Shown here one piece after another: positions 1 through 6,162 of a stretch of DNA of 7,223 bases. The DNA is from Sphingobium sp. TKS (GTDB taxonomy: Bacteria; Pseudomonadota; Alphaproteobacteria; Sphingomonadales; Sphingomonadaceae): the NCBI RefSeq assembly GCF_001563265.1, contig NZ_CP005092.1:1-7223 (forward strand), in the 5' to 3' direction. The notes below the pieces were generated by a model. That model was given only the letters and a program-made list of their open reading frames with translations. It was not told the origin of the DNA and ran no database searches. Position 1 is the stretch's first letter. Each line of letters opens with the position of its first letter. The position numbers and the translations under genes are program-made.

Positions 1-1032
1 ATGGGGAAGACGATGAAAGTGGCCGCTGACCGGGCCTTCGATGAGACCAAGACCGTGCTGCCCGCAGAGGTCGCCCGTGGGGTCTACATGCAGAACGCGC
101 CTAGTCTTCAGGCACTCAAACTCATGCACCTGATGATTGGCACGGCAGGCGGGCGTATGGCCGAGGACGTGAGCCACCAAATCCGGCTGTCCGACATTCG
201 CAGAATTGACGGGATGCGGAACCATGACCGCGCCAGCCTGACCCCGCTGTTTCAGGAACTGGCGGCGGCTGTCATGACCCATGACGACCCGGAAAAGATG
301 ATTGTGACCATCGGCGGCCTGCTCGATGAGGCTCGTCTTGATTACCGTCACGAGGTCAGCGGCGATCTGCTGGTGACATGGTGGTTTCGTCGCACCTTCC
401 GGCGCATGGCCGAAGAATCAAACCATTGGGCCATTCTCGACCGACAGACCGTGTTTCACCTCGGCAGCAAATATTCAGTGCTGCTGTTCCAGCACATCGC
501 CAGCCTGACGAACCTCGATCACACCAACAGCCGGACCTTTACGGTGCCGGAATTGCGCGCCGTTTTAGGCATCCCAGAGGGTAAAGTTAAGCGGTTCGCA
601 GACCTCAAAAAGGACGTTCTGACGCCAGCGATTGAGGAGATCAGCCAGCTATCACGCTTCACCCTGACGGCCACCCCGCGCAAGATCGGGCGCACGGTCG
701 CCAGCGTCGAAATTTCGTGGACGGAAAAAGAAACGGAAGCGAAGGTCGACACCAAGCGCGAACTGGACCGGCCCAAGCTGGGCCGAAAGGCGCGGCGTGA
801 TGGATCGGTCGAGACGGTGAGTGCCTCGCAGGCGTTCCCGGAGGCCGGTTCCATCGTCTATTCGCCATGGGGGGATGTGGCCCGTGCCGAACTACCACAG
901 CCGCGCCGCGACCTCGATCTTGTGGCAGATGACTTCCGCCGCTGGTGTGCTGGCCGGGGCATCGATCTGACCGCCAAGAACATCGAAACGACTTTCCGAG
1001 GCTTTTGTCGGAAGGTTGAACCGGCCCGATAG
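1..1032 (+). CDS. repA: Plasmid replication initiator protein, Rep_3 family
   Basis: This 343-residue protein should bind the iterons at 7115-7174 and open the origin for host replication proteins. Two winged-helix domains are recognisable. WH1 spans about residues 22-130 and WH2 about 155-245. WH2 has the usual Rep_3 layout: a YSVLLFQHI helix, then TVPELRAVLGI, FADLKKDVLTPAIEEI and a final strand pair ending GRTVASVEISW. A basic linker (about 250-270) leads to a C-terminal tail ending in DDFRRWCAGRGIDLTAKNIE, which I know only as a conserved tail in alphaproteobacterial Rep proteins. If the molecule is circular, the reading frame is closed upstream by TAA at 7212-7214. The ATG at 1 has no Shine-Dalgarno. 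A second ATG at 13 is preceded by GGGGAAG (3-9), so translation may begin there. The family call is firm; the exact start is not. Confidence 0.9.
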   Translation: MGKTMKVAADRAFDETKTVLPAEVARGVYMQNAPSLQALKLMHLMIGTAGGRMAEDVSHQIRLSDIRRIDGMRNHDRASLTPLFQELAAAVMTHDDPEKMIVTIGGLLDEARLDYRHEVSGDLLVTWWFRRTFRRMAEESNHWAILDRQTVFHLGSKYSVLLFQHIASLTNLDHTNSRTFTVPELRAVLGIPEGKVKRFADLKKDVLTPAIEEISQLSRFTLTATPRKIGRTVASVEISWTEKETEAKVDTKRELDRPKLGRKARRDGSVETVSASQAFPEAGSIVYSPWGDVARAELPQPRRDLDLVADDFRRWCAGRGIDLTAKNIETTFRGFCRKVEPAR

Positions 1033-1066
1033 ATCGGCCAGAGCGGCACCCCCGATGATGCAACCG

Positions 1067-1083
1067 GTATATAGATACTATAC
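1067..1083. promoter_or_regulatory. Inverted repeat upstream of the HTH gene, candidate operator/promoter
   Basis: GTATA (1067-1071) and TATAC (1079-1083) form a perfect 5-bp inverted repeat with a 7-bp spacer in the 77-bp gap between repA and the next gene. The stretch TATATAGATACTATA is the only AT-rich patch nearby and could contain a -10 element. No clear -35 is visible. The likely binder is the HTH protein encoded 27 bp downstream (autoregulation), which is inference. Confidence 0.35.
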
Positions 1084-1109
1084 AGGCCAACTTAACAGCG
1101 AGTGACACT

Positions 1110-1511
1110 ATGGGTATCACCCTAAGAGAAGCGTCGGAAAAGGTCGGTGTCACCCGCCAAACGCTCATGAAAGCAATCAAGACAGGACGCGTTTCCGGCA
1201 AAAAGTCAGATAATGGCGAGTGGCGGATTGAGCCTGTCGAACTGTTCCGCGTATGGCCCCCTGTAAATGAGGTGCAGCAACCTTTACAGCCTGATATAAC
1301 AGGCAGTGACACCCCCGGTTTACAAGCTGAAAACAGGCTGTTGCGTGAGCAGGTTGCGGAACTGCGTGAAGAACGGAATGCTTGGCGAGAACAGGCGCAA
1401 CGACTTGCCCTGACCGATCAACGTACCGCCACACAGCCGGCCCCCCAGCGGGGGTTCTGGTCACGCCTGTTTGGTCGCCAGGACGACAGCCCCAGCGGCG
1501 ATGAGACGTGA
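1110..1511 (+). CDS. HTH plus coiled-coil plasmid DNA-binding protein, probable replication or copy-control accessory
   Basis: The 133-residue protein has an excisionase/MerR-like helix-turn-helix at about residues 3-45 (LREASEKVGVTRQTLMKAIK, then a small wing, NGEWRIEPVELFRVW). A proline-rich linker follows. Then comes a charged coiled coil at about 70-102 (ENRLLREQVAELREERNAWR) and an amphipathic tail, GFWSRLFGR. This matches the general form of the small DNA-binding proteins often encoded just after Rep_3 genes. Those are annotated as plasmid replication DNA-binding or KfrA-like proteins. A direct role in copy number or partition is inferred. It lies 77 bp after repA and 21 bp before the next gene, so it may be cotranscribed with either. 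The ribosome site is weak (GCGAG, about 8 nt upstream). It would act on DNA in the cytoplasm, probably as a dimer through the coil. Confidence 0.7.
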   Translation: MGITLREASEKVGVTRQTLMKAIKTGRVSGKKSDNGEWRIEPVELFRVWPPVNEVQQPLQPDITGSDTPGLQAENRLLREQVAELREERNAWREQAQRLALTDQRTATQPAPQRGFWSRLFGRQDDSPSGDET

Positions 1512-1532
1512 TAGCATTAGAAGGAAATTGAT

Positions 1533-2279
1533 ATGGTTACCCTCTCTCAAACGGTCATCGCATTCCGAAGCCGGATAGAAGACGAAGCGGTGTTCCTCGA
1601 TACCTGCGAGGGTGGTAATCCGGGCACGCCTAGCAACCGGTCGATCTGGCTGCTGGGGATTGAGCCGGGTTGGTCCCTCGCCGATGAAGCAGCCGACGAC
1701 GAAATAGACGCCGAGCGTGAGGCGAAGTTGACAGCTTATGCGGTGGAACTCCAACTCGAGTGGCCGTTTAACCGAAATGCCTTCAAGCTACTGAGTACGC
1801 TGAACGGTGGCGTGCCCGAGGATTATCGCGAATTTGCATTGGCTGCGCGCCCCTTCGAAAGGGGCTCAACCGGCTATTTCAAGGCCAATCTCTTCCCCGA
1901 ACCTTGTAACAATGTCGGCGAGTGGGATGATGTCTCGGCCACTAAGACGGGCTTCACCACGAAGGATGCCTATCGTTCATGGATGCGGAAAAATCGTTTC
2001 CGGATCATGACTAAGTGGATCGAACGATGCCGACCGCGCTTGGTGATTGGGACCGGCCTCACCCATCTTGACGACTTTCTCGCCATCACCGGCACCACCG
2101 AAAAGCCGCCAGCCCACATAGTTACGGTGAATGGTCACGCAAAGCGGTTGCACGTCGCGACGTGCGGCACAGTTCCTGTCGCAGTCATTCCTCATCTCAG
2201 CGGAGGATCTCACGGCCTCAACAGCAATGAGGCAATCGCGTTGGCGGTAGCCCACATTCGAACCGAACTTGGGCTTTAG
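1533..2279 (+). CDS. Hypothetical protein with uracil-DNA-glycosylase-like motifs
   Basis: This 248-residue protein has no signal peptide or membrane segment. I do not recognise it as a named family, but the order of conserved-looking segments resembles the uracil-DNA glycosylase superfamily. They are a hydrophobic strand ending in GIEPG (42-46, like GEAPG or GINPG of motif 1), NLFPEP (119-124), a buried strand CRPRLVIGTG (166-175, like the P-x-vvv-lG segment), and VIPHLSGGSHGLNS (218-231, like the HPSG motif). An acidic insert sits at about 50-65. The start is supported by AAGGA, 7 nt upstream of the ATG. It follows the HTH gene by 21 bp and may share its transcript. If the fold is right it could be a base-excision or DNA-sensing enzyme, but no activity can be claimed. 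The open frame is solid; the function is a guess. Confidence 0.72.
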   Translation: MVTLSQTVIAFRSRIEDEAVFLDTCEGGNPGTPSNRSIWLLGIEPGWSLADEAADDEIDAEREAKLTAYAVELQLEWPFNRNAFKLLSTLNGGVPEDYREFALAARPFERGSTGYFKANLFPEPCNNVGEWDDVSATKTGFTTKDAYRSWMRKNRFRIMTKWIERCRPRLVIGTGLTHLDDFLAITGTTEKPPAHIVTVNGHAKRLHVATCGTVPVAVIPHLSGGSHGLNSNEAIALAVAHIRTELGL

Positions 2280-2445
2280 TCATCGGTGTTGCGCCAATCC
2301 TGCTGGGATTGGCCGCCCCAGCCACGACCGCGCCGCCGCTTACGAAAAATTGTTATGTCTATTGCCGCGCCATCCCGACCGTAGCATGACAACGTGGATT
2401 CACTCGGTGTTCCGTAAGAACACTACCGCATTTACGGATCCCCTC

Positions 2446-3297
2446 ATGAAGATGTTTCTTATGGCCAGTACATTTCTGGCTCTTGCCGCTTGCACATCCG
2501 AACCCAATCAAAACAACGCTAAGGCAATGCTCCAAGCGAACGACCCGAAGGTTTGTGCCGCGAACGATGTGCAGCGCACAGCGCTGAGCCTACTCAGCGA
2601 AAGCTACCAAAGTTATCTCGACGCTGGCGGCAAGCCGATTGAGTTCAAAGCAGTCAACTCCACCGGTATAAACGCCGACATTCATGAAATTGCATGCTCC
2701 GCAAATGTTTCATTCGGTCCAACAACATTTCTTGGTGCTAACGTCCCGGCTGCTACGCTTCCCATTATCTATACAGTCCGGCCTTCACTCAGCCAAGACA
2801 GTGATTTTGTAGTTACATCGCAGGCTGAAGACCCGGTGAAATTGCGGCTCTCGTCAATCATTCAAAACTACATGTCCGGCAAACAAGGTTCGCGGGACAC
2901 TCAATCTCCCCCAGCAGCATCCTCTAGCGAACAGGCATTCCCGCCCGCTGCCGCGACCTCCGACCGGGATAGTACCTCCGCCTCTATCTGGGAGAACAAT
3001 CAAAGCGTAAGCGGCAACTGCCGCGTGTCCGTGGCAGGCGAAATGGTCATGGACGGACCTTGTAGAGGCCTCGGCCATGGAACCTCTGTATTCGTAACTG
3101 CGGAACGTGATGGTTGTTCTATCGAGCTTTCTCGCAGTAAAGGTACGGTAAAAGGCAAAGTGTTTGCCTATAAGAACACTTGCGGTTCTCCTGAATCGGC
3201 TCCAAATAATTCCGATGTTGATCTCGGGGTTTTCGCTGCGGAAGGCGAATGCTTGCGCTCCAACTCGGCTTCGGTCTGCCTCGCGCCTAGCGAATAA
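2446..3297 (+). CDS. Predicted two-domain, cysteine-rich lipoprotein of unknown function
   Basis: From the ATG at 2446 the product is 283 residues. The N-terminus, MKMFLMASTFLALAAC, is a short lipoprotein signal with lipobox LAAC and Cys16 as the lipidated residue, so the protein should be anchored in a membrane facing the periplasm. An N-terminal domain (about 25-145) carries Cys37 and Cys84. A Pro/Ser/Ala-rich linker follows (about 150-182). A C-terminal beta-rich domain (about 188-280) holds six cysteines (192, 206, 224, 246, 269, 278). Even numbers in each domain suggest disulfides. I do not recognise either domain. The frame is open from 2269, and an ATG at 2386 is possible, but the lipobox fits the 2446 start best (GGA 7 nt upstream, weak). 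Local GC near 2640-2820 is about 47%, against about 67% in mobA, suggesting recent acquisition. The 166 bp before it hold no gene I can support. Confidence 0.68.
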   Translation: MKMFLMASTFLALAACTSEPNQNNAKAMLQANDPKVCAANDVQRTALSLLSESYQSYLDAGGKPIEFKAVNSTGINADIHEIACSANVSFGPTTFLGANVPAATLPIIYTVRPSLSQDSDFVVTSQAEDPVKLRLSSIIQNYMSGKQGSRDTQSPPAASSSEQAFPPAAATSDRDSTSASIWENNQSVSGNCRVSVAGEMVMDGPCRGLGHGTSVFVTAERDGCSIELSRSKGTVKGKVFAYKNTCGSPESAPNNSDVDLGVFAAEGECLRSNSASVCLAPSE

Positions 3298-3326
3298 AAG
3301 CCCCGCCTGCTGTCGGAAAACCATCC

Positions 3327-4538
3327 TCACAAACTCATCCCTCGATCCCGTTGCAGGGCCAACTCGCGCTCGTGGAACAGCTGGCCCACCGCACGCGCCA
3401 TCTGCGGTTCGCGCTGGATTCGCTCGATGTAGAGATCCTTGGTGTGCTGGTTGGCCCCGTTATAGGCGTCCACCGCCTTGCGGAGCGCCTCCGGGGTCGC
3501 CTTCCAGTCGCTGTTATGGTCGCCATAGCCATGAGCGCCCGCCTCGCGCTTCCCGGCAATGGTCTTGAACTTCTCCGCCACCTTTTCCCGTTCCCGCATC
3601 TGCTGGCGCTCCTGTGCCTGATCACGGGCGCGCTCGGCGGCAAACCGCTCCTGACGCTGCGCCTCGGCGGCATCGCGCCGATCGCGATCGACCGCGCCGC
3701 TCAGGGTCGCTGCGAACTCATGCAGCCTGCCTGATATCCGCTGCCCCGCATCGCGCAGCCACTCAGTCCCCCGCTCGATATACTGGCGCAGGCCCCGCTG
3801 CTCGATGACGCCGGCGTTGTGCTGGCCCACCATCGTTACTGGCTCATAATCCCGCCCCTCCCGCATGGCCTGATGCTCGGCACGGCGCTCCATCGCTGTC
3901 GCGCTCGGCCCCATATGCACGGTCGCTTCCTGTTCGATTCCGCGCCGCTGGTGGCTGCGATGGTCCACCCGCTCCGGGACGTTCGCCCGTTCCAGCGCCG
4001 CATTCTGCATCTCGGCCCACCGGCCACGCCAGCGCTCGACCTCCCCACTCGTCTTCTGGTCCAGTTCGCGGGTCTTCTCGCCCAGCCCTTCCGGGCCGAT
4101 CCGCCGCGTCGTCGTCAACAGATGGGCATGATGGTTGCGATGGTCGCCCTCGCGACCTGGTGCGTGGATCGCCACGTCCACCGCCACCCCGTGCCGCTCG
4201 CTGATCTCCCGTGCGAGGCCCAGCGCAAGCTCGCACCGCGCTTCGGCCGACAACTCGGCCGGAAGCGCGATTTCATATTCGCGGGCGACGGTGGAGTTCT
4301 TGCGCGTCTCGGCCTGCTCGGCGGCGTTCCAGAGCGCGGCACGGTCACTGGCCCACGCCGGGGCATCGGCGGGCATGACAAGGGCGTTATGTTCGACGCC
4401 CTGCTTGCGGGTGTAATCGTGGACGAGGCCGGTGCGCTCGTCCGTGATTTCGACGCCCGCACGATAGGCTGCCGCTGCCGTCGCGCTACGACCGGCGGAA
4501 CGGCCTATCGTCTTCACCGCAAGATGGAAACTCGCCAT
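3327..4538 (-). CDS. mobA: MobA/MobL-family relaxase (MobQ class)
   Basis: This is the DNA-nicking relaxase that starts plasmid mobilization at oriT, here 403 residues. The N-terminus MASFHLAVKTIGRSAGRSA, with likely catalytic Tyr25 in the AAAAYRAG segment, is typical of RSF1010 MobA relatives. EYEIALPAEL (87-96) and the metal-binding histidine cluster HRNHHAHLLTTTR (133-145; His133, 136, 137, 139) follow, as does RVDHRSHQRRGIEQEATVHMGP (190-211), a standard MobL signature. After about residue 260 comes a long charged helical region (280-330). There is no primase domain. The start at 4538 is chosen because AAGGG lies 7 nt upstream. Longer starts, such as the ATG at 4559, lack a ribosome site. 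The gene points away from oriT and converges on the lipoprotein gene, leaving 29 bp between them. Confidence 0.92.
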   Translation of the reverse strand: MASFHLAVKTIGRSAGRSATAAAAYRAGVEITDERTGLVHDYTRKQGVEHNALVMPADAPAWASDRAALWNAAEQAETRKNSTVAREYEIALPAELSAEARCELALGLAREISERHGVAVDVAIHAPGREGDHRNHHAHLLTTTRRIGPEGLGEKTRELDQKTSGEVERWRGRWAEMQNAALERANVPERVDHRSHQRRGIEQEATVHMGPSATAMERRAEHQAMREGRDYEPVTMVGQHNAGVIEQRGLRQYIERGTEWLRDAGQRISGRLHEFAATLSGAVDRDRRDAAEAQRQERFAAERARDQAQERQQMREREKVAEKFKTIAGKREAGAHGYGDHNSDWKATPEALRKAVDAYNGANQHTKDLYIERIQREPQMARAVGQLFHERELALQRDRGMSL

Positions 4539-4555
4539 CGCCGCGCCCTTGCTAG

Positions 4556-4610
4556 CCATGCGGGAGCATGGCGCGGGCGACAGCCCGCTGGGTTCAGGGG
4601 TATCCCCTGA
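4556..4610. repeat. Three tandem hairpins in the mobA leader
   Basis: Three perfect inverted repeats follow one another: CCATGC-GGGA-GCATGG (4556-4571), GCGGGC-GACA-GCCCGC (4573-4588) and TCAGGGG-TAT-CCCCTGA (4594-4610). A fourth (4616-4631) belongs to oriT and is listed there. All have 6-7 bp arms and 3-4 nt loops, and they sit between oriT and the mobA start at 4538. They could fold in the mobA mRNA leader or in the single-stranded transferred DNA. None is followed by a T-run, so none looks like an intrinsic terminator. Their role in mobA control or relaxosome assembly is inference. Confidence 0.6.
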
Positions 4611-4615
4611 CGCAC

Positions 4616-4644
4616 GCAAACGCAAGTTTGCATAAGTGCGCCCT
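4616..4644 (+). other. oriT: Origin of transfer (oriT), RSF1010/R1162-like
   Basis: A perfect inverted repeat, GCAAAC-GCAA-GTTTGC (4616-4631), is followed after two bases by TAAGTGCGCCCT (4633-4644). This is the same arrangement as the RSF1010/R1162 oriT, where a hairpin precedes TAARTGCGCCCT. By analogy the nick falls near 4640/4641 on the plus strand. Transfer would then lead with traD and end with mobA, and the hairpin would serve in rejoining the strand. Its position between the divergent mobA and traD genes is the expected one for MobQ plasmids. Confidence 0.85.
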
Positions 4645-4704
4645 TCCTCTCTTTCGCTCGGTCGGGTCCGGTGCTATCAGTATCGCACAGCGAAAGGATT
4701 GACC

Positions 4705-4980
4705 ATGGCTGCTCCAACGCCAGAGGCTATCGAAACCGCCCGTCGCAAGGTCCAGCAGGCCAAGGCCCGGTTGCAGGCATTGGAAGCCCGCGCCGCCACC
4801 CTGAACCGCAAGGCCGATGCCCGCCGCAAGATCATCCTCGGCGGTCTGCTCCTCGATGCCGCCATGAAAGACCCCGCATGGGAATCCCGCCTCAATGACC
4901 TAATGAGCCGGATCAGCCGCGATCAGGACCGCAAGGCGTTCGAGGGCTGGACCTTCAAGGGTGGCCCCGCCGATGCCTGA
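4705..4980 (+). CDS. traD: TraD-family small mobilization accessory protein
   Basis: This 91-residue basic protein is mostly a long helix: residues 8-40 (ARRKVQQAKARLQALEARAA) form a coiled coil. The signature NRKADARRKIILGGLLLDAA and the end DQDRKAFEGW follow. This is the layout of the small TraD family (Pfam TraD, Agrobacterium type), which is unrelated to the large coupling ATPase of F. It likely assists MobA at oriT; the precise role is poorly known. The ATG at 4705 has AAAGGA 6 nt upstream. It sits 60 bp right of the oriT core, divergent from mobA, and its end overlaps the next gene by 8 bp, indicating a two-gene operon. An imperfect palindrome, GTGC...GCAC (4671-4688), lies just upstream and could be an operator. 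Confidence 0.8.
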   Translation: MAAPTPEAIETARRKVQQAKARLQALEARAATLNRKADARRKIILGGLLLDAAMKDPAWESRLNDLMSRISRDQDRKAFEGWTFKGGPADA

Positions 4981-5410
4981 TCCCTTCGACCCTGCCGAGT
5001 TTGATGCTCCCCCTCCCTCCGATCCCGGCGCAGACTATCGCACCCTGCTCGACGCCATGCGCAAGGCCGGGGCCGAAGGGGTCGCCCACCAGGTCGCCGC
5101 ACTGGCCCATAAGATCGAGCAGGACGCCCGCCAACGCGCCGAATGGACCAAACAGGCAGGGGCAGGGGTCGATGCCCTCCAACGGGCCGCTGGGGAGCTT
5201 CAGCGGGTCAGCGCAGGGGTCTGGTGGGATCGCCTGAAGGAATGGATCACCGCCGCCCTCATCGGGCTGGGACTGATCTTCGCCGCGGCCCTCGCCTACC
5301 GCTGGGCACAGGAACCCAAAATCGAGCGCCAGCTATACGGATGCACCGCCAAATGGGACGCCAAAACCCAGACATGCAAGGGCAAGTGGGTGCCGTTGCA
5401 AGCGCAATAG
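4973..5410 (+). CDS. Single-pass membrane protein in the mobilization operon
   Basis: The 145-residue product has a Pro/Asp-rich start, then a helical, partly coiled cytoplasmic region (about 22-80). It is followed by WWDRLKEW and a clear membrane segment at about 91-109 (WITAALIGLGLIFAAALAY). A short tail carries two cysteines, Cys124 and Cys135, in GCTAKWDAKTQTCKGKW; these could pair if the tail is periplasmic. The ATG at 4973 overlaps the end of traD by 8 bp, and GGGTGG lies about 8 nt upstream. A GTG at 4961 is an alternative. Proteins of this form are often encoded after traD on MobQ plasmids, but I cannot name a family with certainty. A role in docking the relaxosome at the membrane, or in entry exclusion, is speculation from context. 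Confidence 0.72.
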   Translation: MPDPFDPAEFDAPPPSDPGADYRTLLDAMRKAGAEGVAHQVAALAHKIEQDARQRAEWTKQAGAGVDALQRAAGELQRVSAGVWWDRLKEWITAALIGLGLIFAAALAYRWAQEPKIERQLYGCTAKWDAKTQTCKGKWVPLQAQ

Positions 5411-5421
5411 GCTACCAGTTT

Positions 5422-5465
5422 ATGGGTGTACAAAAATTATTGCGCACTCGGTTTAATGGGTGTAC
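5422..5465. promoter_or_regulatory. Direct-repeat operator candidate upstream of brnT
   Basis: ATGGGTGTAC occurs at 5422-5431 and again at 5456-5465, each followed by an A-rich run (AAAAAT and GAAAT). The copies are 34 bp apart. The TGTAC core is nearly palindromic. BrnA-type antitoxins repress their own operon, so a paired site just before brnT is a natural BrnA target. I see no strong -35/-10 pair; TTGCGC (5440-5445) is the best -35 guess. The repeat is directly visible, its role inferred. Confidence 0.5.
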
Positions 5466-5473
5466 GAAATATC

Positions 5474-5749
5474 ATGGAAATCGAGTTTGACCCGGCCAAG
5501 GATGAAGCAAATAGCGCCAAGCATGGCGTATCCTTGCAGGCTGCGGCAGGGTTCGATTGGGACACGGCGTTTGAGCGCGAGGATGACCGCTTCGACTATG
5601 GAGAGGTCCGGTTTGTCGCCCTGGGCATGATCGGTGATCGCCTGCACGTGCTGGTTTTTACCGAAGGCTCTCACGACGATGCAATCCGCGCCATCAGCCT
5701 GCGCCCGGCAGAAAAGCACGAAGTGAGGTTCTATTATGGCCAAGTTTGA
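5474..5749 (+). CDS. brnT: BrnT-family ribonuclease toxin
   Basis: BrnT toxins are small RNases of the RelE-like fold that stop translation when free of BrnA. This 91-residue protein opens with MEIEFDPAKDEANSAKHGVS, the family signature, and closes with the typical strand RAISLRPAEKHEVRFYY. Between them, DYGEVRFVALGMIGDRLHVLVFTE matches the central strands. The start at 5474 fits the family N-terminus, though no good ribosome site precedes it. The in-frame ATG at 5456 would add six residues but falls inside the second operator repeat. The gene overlaps brnA by 14 nt. BrnT-first gene order is normal for this family, unlike most toxin-antitoxin pairs. Confidence 0.9.
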   Translation: MEIEFDPAKDEANSAKHGVSLQAAAGFDWDTAFEREDDRFDYGEVRFVALGMIGDRLHVLVFTEGSHDDAIRAISLRPAEKHEVRFYYGQV

Positions 5750-5966
5750 TCCTGAAATTCACGACGACAACCCGCCGATGGATGCGGCCTTCATGGCCGG
5801 GTTGAAGCCGTCGCGGCGCGGGCGTCCCAAGTCGGAAACCCCCAAGGTGGAAGTCAAAATCCGCTTGGACGCAAAGACGGTGGAGCATCTGCGCGACAGC
5901 GGTCCGGGATGGCAGACCCGTGTAAACGCTTTGCTCGGCCAGCTTGTCGCGGCAGGGCAAATCTGA
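5736..5966 (+). CDS. brnA: BrnA-family antitoxin, ribbon-helix-helix
   Basis: This 76-residue partner binds and neutralises BrnT and represses the operon. The N-terminal part (MAKFDPEIHDDNPPMDAAF) is the toxin-contacting, flexible region. The C-terminal part, VEVKIRLDAKTVEHLRDSG then GWQTRVNALLGQLV, is a ribbon-helix-helix: beta strand at about 44-51, helices at about 53-60 and 64-74. GRPKSETPK precedes it, as in the family. The ATG at 5736 has GTGAGG about 7 nt upstream and overlaps the brnT end, so translation is probably coupled. It ends only 8 bp from the end of the opposing higA-like remnant. Confidence 0.9.
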   Translation: MAKFDPEIHDDNPPMDAAFMAGLKPSRRGRPKSETPKVEVKIRLDAKTVEHLRDSGPGWQTRVNALLGQLVAAGQI

Positions 5967-5974
5967 TTGTTGTC

Positions 5975-6151
5975 CTAGCAGGAACAGCCACCGTTTACAG
6001 GCCAACGCTTCCGCTCATAGTCATCGACTAGCGTGGCCAGCGCATCGAGACGAACCTCGTCTGCGCTGCCTGCCTCCGCGTTCCAGCGCGCGCGAATTTC
6101 ATCGACCGCCATCCGATGGTCTTCATCGTTCCGGATAGGTTTAATATCCAT
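5975..6151 (-). pseudogene. higA: Truncated HigA/HTH-type antitoxin remnant
   Basis: The 58-residue frame MDIKPIRNDEDHRMAVDEIR...RLDALATLVDDYERKRWPV matches the N-terminal segment of HigA-type antitoxins of about 120-140 residues. It then breaks off into NGGCSC and a stop, losing the whole Xre-type helix-turn-helix. No continuation is visible in the bases beyond, which are already the end of brnA. It starts 11 bp after mazF with a good ribosome site (AAGGA, 7 nt upstream), so it may still be translated as the third cistron of the mazEF operon. No higB-like toxin is in the window. It is either a dead fragment at a recombination junction or a retained anti-toxin peptide. I favour the former. 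Confidence 0.6.
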
Positions 6152-6162
6152 TCGCCTGTCCT

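Noticed and set aside
1023..1039. Hairpin GGCC(C)GAT-AG-ATCGGCC at the end of repA as a terminator
   Set aside because: One bulged base, a two-base loop and no T-run follow it; too weak to call.
659..1312. Long minus-strand open frame across repA and the HTH gene (217 codons)
   Set aside because: It spans two well-supported genes on the other strand and shows no domain or ribosome site.
2280..2445. N-terminal extension of the lipoprotein up to 2269
   Set aside because: It would bury the lipobox some 75 residues inside the protein; starts there have no ribosome site.
3819..4610. Long plus-strand open frame opposite mobA (263 codons)
   Set aside because: It is the antisense of the relaxase gene, whose minus-strand product has clear MobA motifs; high GC keeps shadow frames open.
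5966..5990. Bidirectional terminator between brnA and the higA remnant
   Set aside because: Only a short imperfect TCCT-AGC-AGGA pairing and no T-run on either strand.
1082..6006. Shared word ACAGGCCAAC at 1082-1091 and about 5997-6006 as a recombination repeat
   Set aside because: A 10-bp match is expected many times by chance in 7 kb.
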